From contig NW_003109578.1 in NCBI RefSeq assembly GCF_000003605.2, positions 113,782 to 139,888 on the forward strand: a stretch of DNA of 26,107 nucleotides, written 5' to 3'. This document shows positions 9,150-20,657 of the stretch, piece by piece. Source of the stretch: Saccoglossus kowalevskii. Lineage: Eukaryota; Hemichordata; Enteropneusta; Harrimaniidae. Position 1 is the first letter of the stretch. Every line of letters begins with the position of its first letter. The translations under genes were made by a program, and so were the position numbers. Under the pieces are notes generated by a model, which worked only from the letters and a program-made list of their open reading frames with translations, had not been told where the DNA came from and ran no database searches.

Positions 9150-10290
9150 TTGGACCATGGTCATCACTCTCAGAGATGTGCCAGATATTTGTTTATGTTT
9201 TTAATAAGTAAACTAGGAACCACTCTTTCGGCACTAAATGTAAACCACGTGAATTGCGCTCTGTAATTGATATGTTGTCTGGACTCGAGTGACTTTTTTT
9301 TTTATTTTGGGGACTGAAAAACCCCACAGCCGCTAGCTATTTCCACTTAGTAGAAAGAGGTCCATAATGGGTAATTCTATTCACGCGTCTCTGTGTTATA
9401 AACACATCGTTCGATAATTATAAAATGTATCATTAGCTCCTGGAACGAGTATACAGTCTTCGCTATAGTCAATCAATCAGTCAGTCAATTTACACAAAGC
9501 TTCATCGACGTACAATATTTATCGCGAAATGCGCGATTGTCTGCCTTATTCCTAGCTTTGTCAATGGTTTATTCATACTTTCAGACTAGAGCAATAATAC
9601 ATTCTATCTAAATAAATTTAACTACCCATATGGTAGGTGTAGTAAGGACACTCGCCATGCCCTGTGGTGCACACAAAACGAAGATTTACGCGATGGGTTA
9701 CCAAATGGGTTACCATTCTTACAAAACCCATTTTTAAGTTCCAGGGACAATGTCTTTAAACTTGATTCCGGGGCAATCATCATTGATCGTATACGCGCTT
9801 AATTACAATCGTAAACAATAACAATTGTCAATTACCGATTCATGTTACGATAATTAGAAAACAAAAGAAAAAAAACCTAACCTACTAATGGGCTTTTAAA
9901 TCTCTAATTATTTTATTTCAACTCATTAATTATTAATTAATTGATGTCTAAGAAGAAATATAAAACCACATGATGACGAAAACATTATTCGAATATAATT
10001 AATCAGCTTTTGCAATCTACGACACTATATAAATTTGCAACCTTTCCGTGACCATCCTTTTCAGTAAACTGGCTTCATTGACCTGTTAAAAGATGATAAC
10101 ATTGACACTTGGTATGTTCGTCACTATGGATGAAAACTTGGATCTAACAGGTTGTGATGACGAATATTCAATTTAGAAAATATGACTCGCAATATGAGAC
10201 AATCACACAAAGGCAGATTTGTCCCTGTGATACTACTTATATCTTAATAAGCGAAGATATATTTATGTATTTATGACTTCCTCGCTCACC

Positions 10291-10304
10291 GTTACCAAGG
10301 GAAC
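10291..10304. promoter_or_regulatory. RFX-type X-box
   Basis: GTTACCAAGGGAAC matches the RFX consensus GTNRCCNNRGYAAC at 13 of 14 positions. RFX sites often control ciliary genes. No gene start was found nearby, so its target is unknown. Confidence 0.35.
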
Positions 10305-11246
10305 GCACGATTTGCACGTATTCCTATTGCCGTCGGCATAATGACGTAATATAGAATTGATTCAATAAGAATCGAGTAATTAATTAGATTTGTTGAAACG
10401 TTTTCTAATTTAAACAGCGTTGTCAGATCAAGTATATTCATGAGTACGTACTAGGAATGTCCATCATTTCTAAAACTTGCTAAAAACGGGTCAGTATTCA
10501 TCGGTAGTGAACTGTATTAGAATTATAAAATCACGAAATAAAAGTATAAAATTGTGAATAAAATTATGGTTCGTCGTTGACAATTCCATGTGGCCACATG
10601 ATTGACTTTGAGTTTGAAAACTACTATTCACACACTAACCTCTGACCTCTACGACACATGGACGTCATCTAGTGTGTGAATTAACATTAAACGATGCTGA
10701 CAGGCATGACGATATACGATAGTATGGCCACCCCTCGTGTGGCGCAGTACAGGATATTGCCAAAGCACAAGGAATAACTGAAATACTTTTGTCCTTTTTT
10801 TTAATTGAACGGGGAGTTTATGTGAGCTCGATACGTGTAGACTAGTGCGTTTCGCTAGATTTATCGGAGAGGGAACACATAGGAAACACACTAAACGAAA
10901 CACAGCTCTGATCATGTTCATACGTGTAACCAGAAACATTTTTAAAAATATTTATAATATGTGAGACCTAATTTTACGCTACGTGCACCGTATCTTGTAA
11001 TTAGCCAAGAATTATGGAATGCTCTGTGCTATTTCTGTACTTTACTACATCAGTAGGTGGTTAAGGTCACAAATCATTGGTAATACTCGTACATTCCCTG
11101 TTGTGTTTAAAGAGCTACATGTAATGACTAGGTGTATGCAACAGGACCAGAGGTGGGACACGCCACTCAAAAAAAAAAAAAGTTGGACACGATTTATCGT
11201 AATACAAAAGTATTGTATTATTCGATAGAATAATGAGCAACATTAA

Positions 11247-11258
11247 TGCGCATGCGCT
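11247..11258. promoter_or_regulatory. NRF1 site
   Basis: TGCGCATGCGCT matches the NRF1 consensus at 11 of 12 bases. The surrounding sequence is AT-rich, unlike a typical CpG-island promoter. Confidence 0.35.
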
Positions 11259-12296
11259 TAGAATTACCTGTACGTATAAGTAAATCCGGGAGCATGTGTA
11301 CTGAAATTCTTGATTATTATTTATGACGATGCTGCGTTTGAAAATACAAACATTTAGATGTTCGATGAATCATGCCAACTATATTTATTAAAAATTGTAA
11401 CATCACATTTTTATATAATTATTTAAACACGCGCAACAATATTTAAAGTTATCAACATTGAAAAAACCAACTGCGGCCCGGTGATGATTTAAGAACCGGT
11501 TTATGGATGTATTTATATGTGCAACTGAGTTTTACTGTAGTTGAAAATTAAAATCCCAATAAATATTTAAAACATTGGCGTGAAGTTATGTGAGACTTCG
11601 TCATCCACTCGTAAAACGGTTTTACAACTGACGATGGAATCCGAATCTCTTGGGCACCGTTTGCTGCGTACGGTGGTATAAGTTTCTCATTAACAATGTG
11701 TTATTATGCCCACATCCGGGATATTTCTACAGAACAGATAAACAACACTTGTTGTACACGGATTTCAGTGGTATCTAGTGCTTGGTCTCATTGTCGGCAG
11801 TTATCACGCACGTGGTAACTATAAATGCCGTTTTATGAATAAAACGTCACAAATTTTCAAGTTATCGCATTAATAGTGTAATGCCGAGAACGTTGATTTT
11901 TTATTTTGTGTGTAATATACCACTTTGTGAGTTTGAACCGGAGGGGACGTCACCTTCCGAGTCGTACGCGCGGGATTTTGAGTGCTAAGCAACGATTACA
12001 ACCCCGTCTAAAAACGCGAAGGCTCATGGGTAGACGTTTATTTGTAAACAACGACACGCTATGGCCGTCTGCTGTAGGTGGCGGTTTAACTAGTGATTTG
12101 CCCATTCGGTCACGGTGTTACTTGGAATTGACCTCCACTGGCGACGTTAATGAATACTTACCCAAACAATGTTTTCATGTCGCGATAGTGATTGACCAGC
12201 ACGTCCCTAGCCTCACATACTTGATTAAAGAAAAATAATGTGTTGAGTGCACCGGGTCACGGTACGATTTTCGCTAAATAATAGTGTCGCTATCTG

Positions 12297-12318
12297 ATTG
12301 GTCGAAGGTCACGTGATA
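12297..12318. promoter_or_regulatory. Inverted CCAAT box plus GGTCACGTGATA E-box
   Basis: ATTGG at 12297-12301 is followed six bases later by GGTCACGTGATA (12307-12318). The latter fits the GTCACGTGAY sites bound by USF/TFE/MITF-type bHLH-ZIP factors. Together they look like a promoter-proximal module; no matching transcript start is visible. Confidence 0.35.
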
Positions 12319-12835
12319 TGTACTTTACTAACAAATGCGGACTCAATGAATTAACACAATTTTGACTTGCGGACGATAAGCAACAGTGACGTAACATTTG
12401 TATATCTGGTACAAAACAGAATAATAAAAATACGTTTTACATATGAATTCCAGATTTTCATGTTTTTATGGAAATTGTGAATAAAATCGCATTTCGTAGT
12501 GGCTGTACATAATTTTTACTATGATCAATAAACTCAAAATAACGGCGAATTGATAACTATTGACACACAGTAATTCAATGTGCACATTATTTATAGTACA
12601 GCCTGTATTTCAATCACTCTTTCACCCGTCTAGTAACGAAGCGGTGCCAACTCTGCTTTCATATTCATCCACGGACGAAACAACTAATAGCGTGATGGGG
12701 CGCTGCAGGTCGTCTGCGGAATGTCTGGAAAAATCTTATTACATCAACGTGTATTAATCTACACATTTTTGCTGTAGTAAAATTATTTACTAGTACGTCA
12801 AATTACGTCACAATTGCTTATAACAACACAAATTA

Positions 12836-12885
12836 NNNNNNNNNNNNNNNNNNNNNNNNNNNNNNNNNNNNNNNNNNNNNNNNNN
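12836..12885. other. Assembly gap of 50 N
   Basis: Exactly 50 N bases, a conventional placeholder for a gap of unknown size. Features on the two sides may be further apart than they appear. Confidence 0.99.
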
Positions 12886-14492
12886 GAGACGCTTGTTCAT
12901 TTCCACTAATTGGTATTTCTGAATGCGCTGTCTGCCTCTCTATGAGTAATGAATAATTAATAAGATCGTGAATTTCCTGATCATGTGACTAATATTTCAG
13001 TCGCCCCCCCCCCCTGAGTAGAGAATGGAATAGCCCACGTCGTTAAACTCGTAATGACCGAACGACAATAAACACAGTGGGCGTCAATATTGCCATCACG
13101 GTTCACTGTGCTGATACTGTTGTTGACAAAGAAGAGTTTAAATAGCGGGAAACGCCCAGCTGGAGGTCAACAAATAATATAGCCAGTCGTCCTAACAATG
13201 TCCCTATAATACAAAGCGCCGCCAGTAAACTATAACCAGTCGCCTTGATAAACTATTGTACACTGTGACCTAAAGTGGTGTCAACAATTACAACTCGAGA
13301 TTCGTGTTTGATATCAAGCGTACTTGCGAACGGTTCCGGTGAACGCTGCCCACACACCCCCGGTCTGAAATGGAAACGCCTGTCCATTTTTACTCACTAC
13401 GTGTACACTGAAGGCAGGACAGCCAGTGCGCATTACCAGTGCGCATTTGCTATCCATAGCGAAGAATGGAGTGACTTCAATACCGATTTTTTTTTTATTT
13501 AAATATTGGATTGTCATGAGTTTGCAACTTGGTAACGACACACGCAGCTATCGGGCAATTCAGGTAGGTGGGTTACGAATGGTTCAAATGTACTGCTTAC
13601 AAAACTATACGCTGGAGGCTTTAGTCGTGTATGTTGTCATAGAAGCCGCATAGAAGCAGTCGACGTTTTCACTTCTATATATTAACGCCCGTATTTTAGA
13701 CGATCGACAGCGGTAGAATTTCTCTTCTTTATTTATTTATTTACAGTCGTTCTTAAAATAGAACTGCGCTTCGTCGTTATTGTCCTGAACGCGGCGACTG
13801 AAATGAGTTGAGGTCGTTCTTCTCCCGGGCTGCTAGTATATTGCGGAAGACAAATGGTATTCCGGAAACCGAATCTTTGATAGTGGGGCATAGGGTAACA
13901 CGGTGAGCGGTTTCCATACATAGGTTAGTAGTCTGTATTGAGTTCAGCAGCGGTCTGTGTTATTTCCACGGAGCTAAAAATAATCTCCATGGTCATTTCA
14001 TACATGGGTACATTCGTTTTATTGCTTTCGTTAATTCGCTGTCTTGGCGATGTTCATCTATTCAATACTGATCCGCGTGATACGCACTGCCGTGGAATGT
14101 TTGTCATTATAATTAAACCTTGTTTTTTTTTTTTTGTCATGTTACGATGCAGCAATGGTCCTTCAAAATTCTGGTGGAAGTAGAAATATGATGTACACTC
14201 AGTCCTTTCAGACAACTTAAATTGGTAACCCGAGAAGCGTACATCTAAACCATATTTCGTGCCTATGGATGACCTATATACATAATACTAACATATTGCG
14301 GCGAAACTGGCACCACGAAGATTTAATAGTCCGTCTTTTTTGCTTCAACTGTTGCTTGGTCATGGCGTGGGAAACAGTGAACCAGTCTGTGGATGTTGTT
14401 CTATGTATGCGCGCATGAAGGGGACAGTCTCGTTTTTTTGTCACATTATTGCTCTGACTGGGAGCTGAGTTGGGGTTTCACGGGTGAGAAAT

Positions 14493-14852
14493 ATGGCGTA
14501 CACACTGATCACAAACGACACTGTTCTCTCGACTACTCAGTCGTCGCAACCTCCGACGATTAATCTCAATCTGACGGCAAATCAGACTGACGATTCGGGT
14601 ATGTATATTGCCGACTCGGACACGGACGAGGCGCTGTTGTATATCATCGCCGTGCTGCTTTTCTACGCGTTCAGTCTCACCTTGCTCATGGTGAAGTACA
14701 TCAAAAGCGAGAAAGAAGACCAGAAATTCTCGTATATGTACCAAGTGTTTGTCAAGCGGGAGCAGTTCGAGAAGACGGAACGTAAAAACACCATGATGCA
14801 GATACATCCGCCGAAAAAGAAACCAGAGTCGATACGTACTACGTTTGTGTGA
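14493..14852 (+). CDS. KCNE-like potassium-channel beta subunit
   Basis: This intronless 119-residue protein starts at ATG 14493 (AATATGG; A at -3 and G at +4). It has a short extracellular-type N-terminus with three N-glycosylation sequons (N8, N26, N30) and no signal peptide, one membrane helix at about residues 47-67 and a basic cytosolic tail. From residue 50 to 74 it aligns without gaps to the membrane segment of vertebrate KCNE1, sharing the start Tyr, the Met at 66, and YIKS at 69-72 where KCNE1 has YIRS; with a one-residue gap the later YQVFV lies where KCNE proteins have FNVYI. The KCNE1 activation triplet Phe-Thr-Leu is Ser-Leu-Thr here (61-63). KCNE proteins (about 100-180 residues) join voltage-gated potassium channels such as KCNQ1 and change gating; their coding region is normally one exon, as here. 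The assignment rests on remembered family sequence, not a search. An unrelated small single-pass protein is the alternative. Confidence 0.6.
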   Translation: MAYTLITNDTVLSTTQSSQPPTINLNLTANQTDDSGMYIADSDTDEALLYIIAVLLFYAFSLTLLMVKYIKSEKEDQKFSYMYQVFVKREQFEKTERKNTMMQIHPPKKKPESIRTTFV

Positions 14853-15387
14853 CAGTGGCCTAAACGGTCTATCGCCAAAATGTTGTGTTTCTTGTCCGCA
14901 TTTGGAAAGCGGTGTCCAACGCCAAAGGCAAATAATTCTCCGCCATACCTGGGTGTCTTTGACGAGTACCATCTCAGATATCAATGCAATGTTAATCACC
15001 CATGTCGTTTTGGTCTGTGTTTAAACAAGATGCTGTAAGTGTACAATTGGGACATCAAATTCACGATTGTAATCACCCGGGCCGTCATGGATATATATAT
15101 AGGTCATGTATTTTAGAGTTGTGTTTGCAATGCAGACTTTTTTGACGAGTTGGAATCGGGCGTAGAATGTGTGTGCTTTAGTTTAAGCTTCAAGTTCAAT
15201 GTCGTTAACAAGAATGTTCCGAAGTAAGTATGATACACGCCATGTATTGGTCATACGCGTGCTGTGCAATTTCCACTTAGGCTGTAATGCGAAAATGTCG
15301 GAAACGCATAAACGGTACAGTCCAATGTGATACGACCAGAATGTGATTTGACATTTTAAAGCCTTTGAGAGAAAATAATGATGGACT

Positions 15388-15405
15388 TTATTTATATATA
15401 TATAT
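15388..15405. repeat. (TA)n microsatellite
   Basis: A short TATATATA run in TTTATATATATATATATTTATG, within the probable 3' untranslated region of the KCNE-like gene. It is simple sequence with no further meaning visible. Confidence 0.7.
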
Positions 15406-15799
15406 ATTTATGCAACAAGAACATTTTTTTTTTAATATTTCAGTAACATCACAAAAAAAAACATCACATTCATGCGTTATCCACTGAATTTAAAATGTGC
15501 ATTTATATTTAAAGATTCCTGTTTCCGGGCTTGATTGTTGCTAAGTTACCATACCTATATGTTACATGTAGTCATGGGGAATCCTGACGTGCGCCAGGGA
15601 ATGCTGGTTGTCTCATGTCCTCTATTCTTTATACATATTCTGTAACATGCTCGCGCTCTCTCATTGCTTTCTGAAATCGTGATATCCCAGAATTCACAAA
15701 CGTCGACATATTTAAACAAAACATTTGACTGCCAATTTAAACTTTTTAATCAATATATTATTATTTTGAAATTTTACGTTGAGCATTGAATGAGACGGA

Positions 15800-15805
15800 A
15801 ATAAA
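15800..15805 (+). promoter_or_regulatory. Possible polyadenylation signal AATAAA
   Basis: The first AATAAA I find downstream of the KCNE-like stop, giving a 3' untranslated region of nearly 1 kb (14853 to about 15825), which is usual for this family. A nearer variant signal could be used instead. Confidence 0.35.
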
Positions 15806-18611
15806 CCATTATTATATAGACATTGATTGATTGTTTGAATCTATAGTCGACATTTTATCGAATGTACCCGAATCAACAGATGGCTCGACTCCCACTGCCA
15901 ATATGGTGTCTCTGTTATTCCTTATTCGCAAGGGGCTCGATCCCTAAAACAACAACAACATGCAAAATGCCAAGTAGTTCATTTCAGATTGCTGAGTTCT
16001 TTGTTGCACGCTCTTTTTATCAGCCACCGGTGAAAAAAAAAACGTTCAACTTAAACTTCATTCTGTAACTTTGTATTTATCGCCATTTTTAAAATTTATA
16101 TTGAAGCAGACGATGAACAAAATTTTACCATACCACCGGGCATTAAGTTTTAATTCTTACCAGTCCGACTGAAAAGTTACCCGTATAACGGGACGTGAGG
16201 GACAGGCAGTAATTTCAAACACTGTAATAATAACATATCATGCTTTCCGTGTCGTACGGCCCTAGACGCAAAGAGCTGAGATCTCGTTAGAGCGAGATAA
16301 CCACGAGACATACACCGCATTACCATTATATCGCAGCAGACGATTTAACGTGAATCAGTGTATCAAGGAATACGATGGTGTATCACAATTATAGTGAAGC
16401 CGCGACTAGGAGAATAATACGTAGTTTAATAATTAATAATAAGGCTTGGGTTACTAGTGTATTGCTAGTTATGTGACACACACATTGTTGAAAAACTCGG
16501 CGCAAATATGATGGAAAAAAAACGAAGGGGCATACTGTATGGCGATATTGGATTACCAACGGTAGCGGGCAGAGCGAAGGTATTTTCGACCTCAATGGCG
16601 TATTTCGCATGTTTGATTAGACTAGATTTCAAGCAAGATTGCAAATACACTAAGTAATCAGAACTTGTTCTCGTGCCGGTGTTCTAAATAAAACACACCT
16701 ACCCAATGTACTGTTGAAACCGTTATCGCATGATACGTATTGCATCGTTCGTCCACATGATTGTCAATTAAAACTGGTAAACAGGATGCTGATGTCTGAT
16801 TAATTGGCAATAGGACTGCGAACATTGACATATGTGCACTGTTATTTTCAGTGTGATCACCGTCTGTGTTGGAGTATACGTACATTGTATACACATATAT
16901 TGGCTGTAGTTCTTGTGTTTAAAAATTAAAGGGAGGCGGTCGTCGCGCAGCATGTTCGGCTTTCATGTAAACAAACAATGTAGTATTTTACACGCGCTGT
17001 GTACGTCGATATGAGTCCCATATCACCGCGCTTTAACTGAATGATGAGTCATCAGGCCACACGTGATTCCACCGAGATTTGGAGCGACGACCATAGTTCT
17101 ATGTAGTTGTCATGGTTACCACTATGTGATATATCCTTGTGTGCACTTGATTACATTGATAGCGCACAAACATACTACCAAACTGGCCCCATACAATCTG
17201 TAGGATCTTGATTCAAAATGGGTAGAAAGTTCAAAATTAAAGTGTCTCTATTTAAGTAGTTGGTAACCATGGATACGGTCTTAGCTAAATGGATTGCTTG
17301 ACGCGTCGCATGCCTTGTTAGGACGACAATCCCCTAATAAAAAAATTTCGCAAATATTTTGTTGGAGGGGGAGTGAAATTTCACTAAATTATATACTTTT
17401 CGAAGAGGTGGTTCTAAACGTCGAAAATTTGTTTAAAAAATGATGTTGCTAAGATTTGTTTCAGGATTCCAAGAAATGTTGGATTGATTCCAGGGATGAA
17501 CTGATTGGATCAGTTTCAGAGAAGCAGGCTGCATGATTTTAGGTCGCGTACCAATTGCTTCCTAGAGGGGACAGCGATTTACTGACAAAAGTTGACTGAT
17601 TTACAGAAGGCTTCAAATTGATATTAGGAAATAGCGGACTAATTTGAACTTGAATGACTGGCGGAGTAATTATAGTATGAGAATCGGAGAGAGAAAAATG
17701 AATACATCAACTACACTGTGGCATTTCGTTTTTGATCAAACGAGAATCTCTTTATTGATTGATCTCGATTGATATGCTCCATATTTTATTATGCGGTGTG
17801 CAACTTCACTTCTAATGTCACGTAACTCGTTTATCTCCTTGCCTGGCTATCTTTTAAGGTACGTATCGTGTTGTACTGACAAGTGGGAATTGGATAAATC
17901 AGTGTCTTGTCCTGCATAAATGCCATGATGAGTGTACAGGCGTCGAGTGTGAGTCGATATCGCGGCGTGTTCGATATGTCCCATGTAAGGTATACCACGT
18001 TTGTAAAATAGTATTCTGTTGATTTATACGAAATTTGAACGCACACTGTGTGAGAACAAATGGTCTAATTGAATAGGTAATTCGCACACAGTAATATCAC
18101 GTTTATTTTTTTTTTTAAATGGTGGATATTTTTTTTTTTCATTTATGACATTCATGAACTGGTACAACTTATAGTAGATTATTTGCCATGAATTTTGTAG
18201 TCTTTGTTCAAAGTTGGTTGCTATAAAACAAATACAATAATCTTCTAAACATTCATTTGACATAATGTAATATATTGACAAGTTTCAGTTGTGGCTTAAC
18301 GTAAAAAGATCCAGTCCGTACAATTCAAAATGGTGGAACACTCTTACTTTGTATTAACAATGAACTCTGGGTAATTAGAGCAATGACGTAATCATATTCA
18401 AATAGAACCTTCAAAACATTACACATAACACCAGGTATTCGGCAGGTAAATATTCAACTTGTATAGCACCTTGAACACATGGAAATGCGCCATCGCTTTG
18501 TGTAAATTTGAATAAACACGAACCATTTCATAGTGCAAGCCAAGCATAGTCAGTTGGCGTACAAGTGATAATAAAATAAATGCAATTAATTTGCCGATAT
18601 TTACTATTTGA
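15806..18611. other. Intergenic region, no recognisable gene
   Basis: Open frames are short and lack family motifs. 15862-15962 has a B-box-like GGCTCGATCCC (15934-15944) followed by an AACAACAACAAC tail, reminiscent of a tRNA-derived SINE but without a convincing A box. ATCTCG/CGAGAT form a small hairpin near 16280. A CRE-like TGACGTAA lies at 18384. A stretch around 17400-17660 reads like decayed repeat but I cannot place it. Confidence 0.45.
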
Positions 18612-19367
18612 GGCCGCCATCTTGAATACGACTTGAAAAAGACTAGACCAACAATTAATATTTTTCCCCCAACGGATCGTTTAGTATGGTATTTTCTCCC
18701 TGATTTGTGGGATACTGAAAAACCCGTTTCTCAACTTGTTTCCGAGTCTAACCATATACACGGGCACCTGACACGCGCTAATAGTCTATTTAATCATTCG
18801 ATCATTCCAAATATAACAACAGTACTGTGGGTACGCAATTATCAGCATAAACGAGCGGCTCACTGCTTGGATGTCTTCAAAACCTGTCTCAATTTGGTTG
18901 CTATCGCTGTGAGCCATATGACAACAAGATCGGTTTTGATACTGAATGATGTACACCAAATGGGCAATGATATCAAATATCTTCTTATACCTTACAGGAT
19001 CTGTCAATTACAGAATATAGTCAATGTATTTAGTTACCCATTCCGACATGTCAAGTCCTCTATCGATTTTTCGACAGGTGCATATAAATTGTGTGAAATC
19101 TTGGCGCAATCAGAAAACGACTGGGGCGGCCAATTATACAGAAAAGAGCATTATTTACATATTCTTCTCCCGTTAGGCAACCTCCAGCTCAACGGTAATT
19201 TAGTACGCGATATCGATGCAAATGGACATATTCAAAAAAAAGCAATGTATGTAAGACTAGCTGTTGTCACAGCAACCATCGACCTGGCTGCATTAATGAA
19301 GCTGGATAATGCTTTCAGAAAGCACTTTAAAATGTCGATACATCAGATAGTAGACACGTTGCCATAA
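18612..19367 (+). CDS. Unrecognised protein, probable exon of 251 codons
   Basis: The frame is open from 18612 to the TAA at 19365-19367. No ATG occurs before the Met about 102 codons in, so this is more likely a 3'-terminal exon than a complete gene. An AG ends at 18612 after a weak pyrimidine tract and could be its acceptor. I do not recognise the product. It has mixed hydrophobic and charged segments like a folded globular protein: FPPTDRLVWYFLPDLW near the start, two sequons (NHS, NIT), a hydrophobic strand SVLILNDVHQMGN in the middle, then LLPLGNLQLNG, DANGHIQKKAM and a long amphipathic helix with TATIDLAALMKLDNAF. There is no membrane helix. The late DANGH recalls the Asp/His end of SGNH or PC-esterase domains but the spacing is wrong. 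Length, even composition and the C-terminal helix argue that it is real coding sequence; it could be transposon-derived. Confidence 0.45.
   Translation, partial: GRHLEYDLKKTRPTINIFPPTDRLVWYFLPDLWDTEKPVSQLVSESNHIHGHLTRANSLFNHSIIPNITTVLWVRNYQHKRAAHCLDVFKTCLNLVAIAVSHMTTRSVLILNDVHQMGNDIKYLLIPYRICQLQNIVNVFSYPFRHVKSSIDFSTGAYKLCEILAQSENDWGGQLYRKEHYLHILLPLGNLQLNGNLVRDIDANGHIQKKAMYVRLAVVTATIDLAALMKLDNAFRKHFKMSIHQIVDTLP
18613..18624 (-). promoter_or_regulatory. YY1-type element (CAAGATGGCGGC on minus strand)
   Basis: GCCGCCATCTTG reads CAAGATGGCGGC on the minus strand, a full match to the YY1 AAGATGGCGGC motif that in animals often overlaps the translation start. On the minus strand it would begin an ORF MAASNSKYRQ of 30 codons, with a weak donor-like GTAAAT after MAASN. 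It may mark a promoter for a minus-strand gene or for the plus-strand ORF beside it. Confidence 0.35.
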
Positions 19368-19497
19368 GTGGGTAATTTCCTACACTATTGTCGCATTTCA
19401 TTCACAGAGTCGACGACTCGTTACGCACAGGCATCTGTTCATAAACTTCAAGTTCTTGTTACATTATTTATTTGACCGCAATCATAGTAATCAGCTG

Positions 19498-19509
19498 TGC
19501 GCATGCGTT
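19498..19509. promoter_or_regulatory. NRF1-like site
   Basis: TGCGCATGCGTT carries the GCGCATGCG core of the NRF1 consensus with two end mismatches. It lies about 130 bases downstream of the 18612-19367 frame. Confidence 0.3.
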
Positions 19510-20507
19510 TCGCTACTTCGCTTGACAGTCTGTGTGGTTTAGTTTTCAACATGTTAGGGTGTCATCAAGTCAGCAAATTGCATGCGGTATTCTCTGATCG
19601 ACGAAAACCAATATTCGATGCTAACTCAAGTTACAGCAGCGTCTGAGCAAACTTTAAACTTTACGCAGTCGTTCTGTCCAGTTAGCGCACACCCAGATTA
19701 AAAAGGCAATGCATGTCGGGATTTATTATAGACAGTACTATTATAGACTGACATAGAAGGTAGTAGACCCCTGCAGCCTCCCATGCTTTCGATCACTATA
19801 ACTCGCAAACTCTGTAAATTTCAGGTTAAATTTTTGCCCAAGTTAATTACAATTGAAAGGGTTTTTAAATAATAATGTGAAAGAACAAAATTCACTTTCT
19901 CAGACTGAGGTCGTCACCTGAAACGGAAAAGGATTAGTTTAGTTGGAATAATCTTACCGGATACTCCGAATGTAATCAAACTACGATTACACAAAGTAGC
20001 AATTATAACCGTTCGATTAGAAGCTATTCCGGGATCCCTGTCACTGGATGCACGTTTTGTTTTTGAATTACAAAATGTAATTTAAAAATCGTCCCATTTT
20101 TGCGTTAATTAATCCATCGCTAATGGTGTGCGTGATCGCCATTGATTAAACACGTTCCATTTAATCGTCTCAAGTTAAAAATGTAATTGCGCCTTTACCG
20201 TGTTTTTTAATGAAAAGAAACTATGTGAGATGGGGTGAACCTGACCTCGGCGCTGTCGGTCACGCACTGTGTGGAGTTAACAGTCATTCTAACGTTCATT
20301 TATATCTCAGCGTACAACGACATGTGCGTGCATATTCCAGGACCATGGCATTCCACGCTACGCGGTACCAGTCGATGTTTGGACATATAACAATCCAGAC
20401 TACTGGAGTATATATTGGTTTAGGAGATATTTAATTTGACATGGCACTATATATCGTTCACTATTGTTTTAAAAAAAAAAAAAAACTTAATAGAAATTTA
20501 CTATGAA

Positions 20508-20535
20508 AATATATCACTAAGAATGGTGATATATT
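20508..20535. repeat. 10-bp perfect hairpin
   Basis: AATATATCAC (20508-20517) and GTGATATATT (20526-20535) are exact reverse complements around an 8-base loop TAAGAATG. It is AT-rich and could be chance. Confidence 0.6.
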
Positions 20536-20581
20536 AATTTTTTACCGATTATCATTGAAAACCGTCGGCGGTAAATGTAAA

Positions 20582-20657
20582 TGCGCATGCGCGTATAGGT
20601 TTCATAACAGTTCAGAGAATCATAGTAATTTCTAAAATCGGAGTTGGTCACGTGATA
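20582..20657. promoter_or_regulatory. NRF1 site and GGTCACGTGATA E-box
   Basis: TGCGCATGCGCG (20582-20593) is an 11 of 12 NRF1 match. GGTCACGTGATA (20646-20657) is identical over 12 bases to 12307-12318. Both lie in the 120 bases before an ATG at 20701. Confidence 0.35.

Larger units (their letters stand above)
9150..14492. other. Intergenic region with scaffold gap, no firm gene
   Basis: Only short, mostly non-ATG open frames appear. 11906-12238 is an open frame with higher GC and a TTG start; 13938-14183 has an internal ATG at 13990 followed by a signal-peptide-like hydrophobic run; neither shows a family motif. Supported small signals are an X-box at 10291, an NRF1 site at 11247, a CCAAT/E-box pair at 12297-12318 and a 13-bp direct duplication (CCAGTGCGCATT) at 13423-13448. 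An 11-bp direct repeat ATGGGTTACCA occurs at 9693 and 9705. Confidence 0.45.

Noticed and set aside
9298-9340. Terminator-like GGGG...CCCC stem next to a T run
   Set aside because: Bacterial-type terminators have no role in an animal genome, and the stem is only four bases.
11200-11220. 8-bp hairpin TAATACAA / TTGTATTA
   Set aside because: Short and AT-rich, within chance expectation.
11906-12238. 110-codon open frame with a TTG start
   Set aside because: Arg-rich from locally higher GC; no acceptor, ATG context or motif that would support a gene.
13990-14183. Signal-peptide-like short ORF upstream of the KCNE-like gene
   Set aside because: The hydrophobic start is suggestive, but the rest ends in a poly-Phe run from a T tract and there is no donor or polyadenylation signal to complete a gene.
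14478-14999. 173-codon minus-strand ORF over the KCNE-like gene
   Set aside because: It is longer than the sense ORF but starts at a non-ATG codon or late, is rich in Arg and His as expected of a complement frame, and has no motif. The sense strand carries the KCNE pattern and a good Kozak.
15862-15962. tRNA-derived SINE
   Set aside because: A B-box-like GGCTCGATCCC and an AAC-rich tail are present, but the A box is poor and no second copy was seen.
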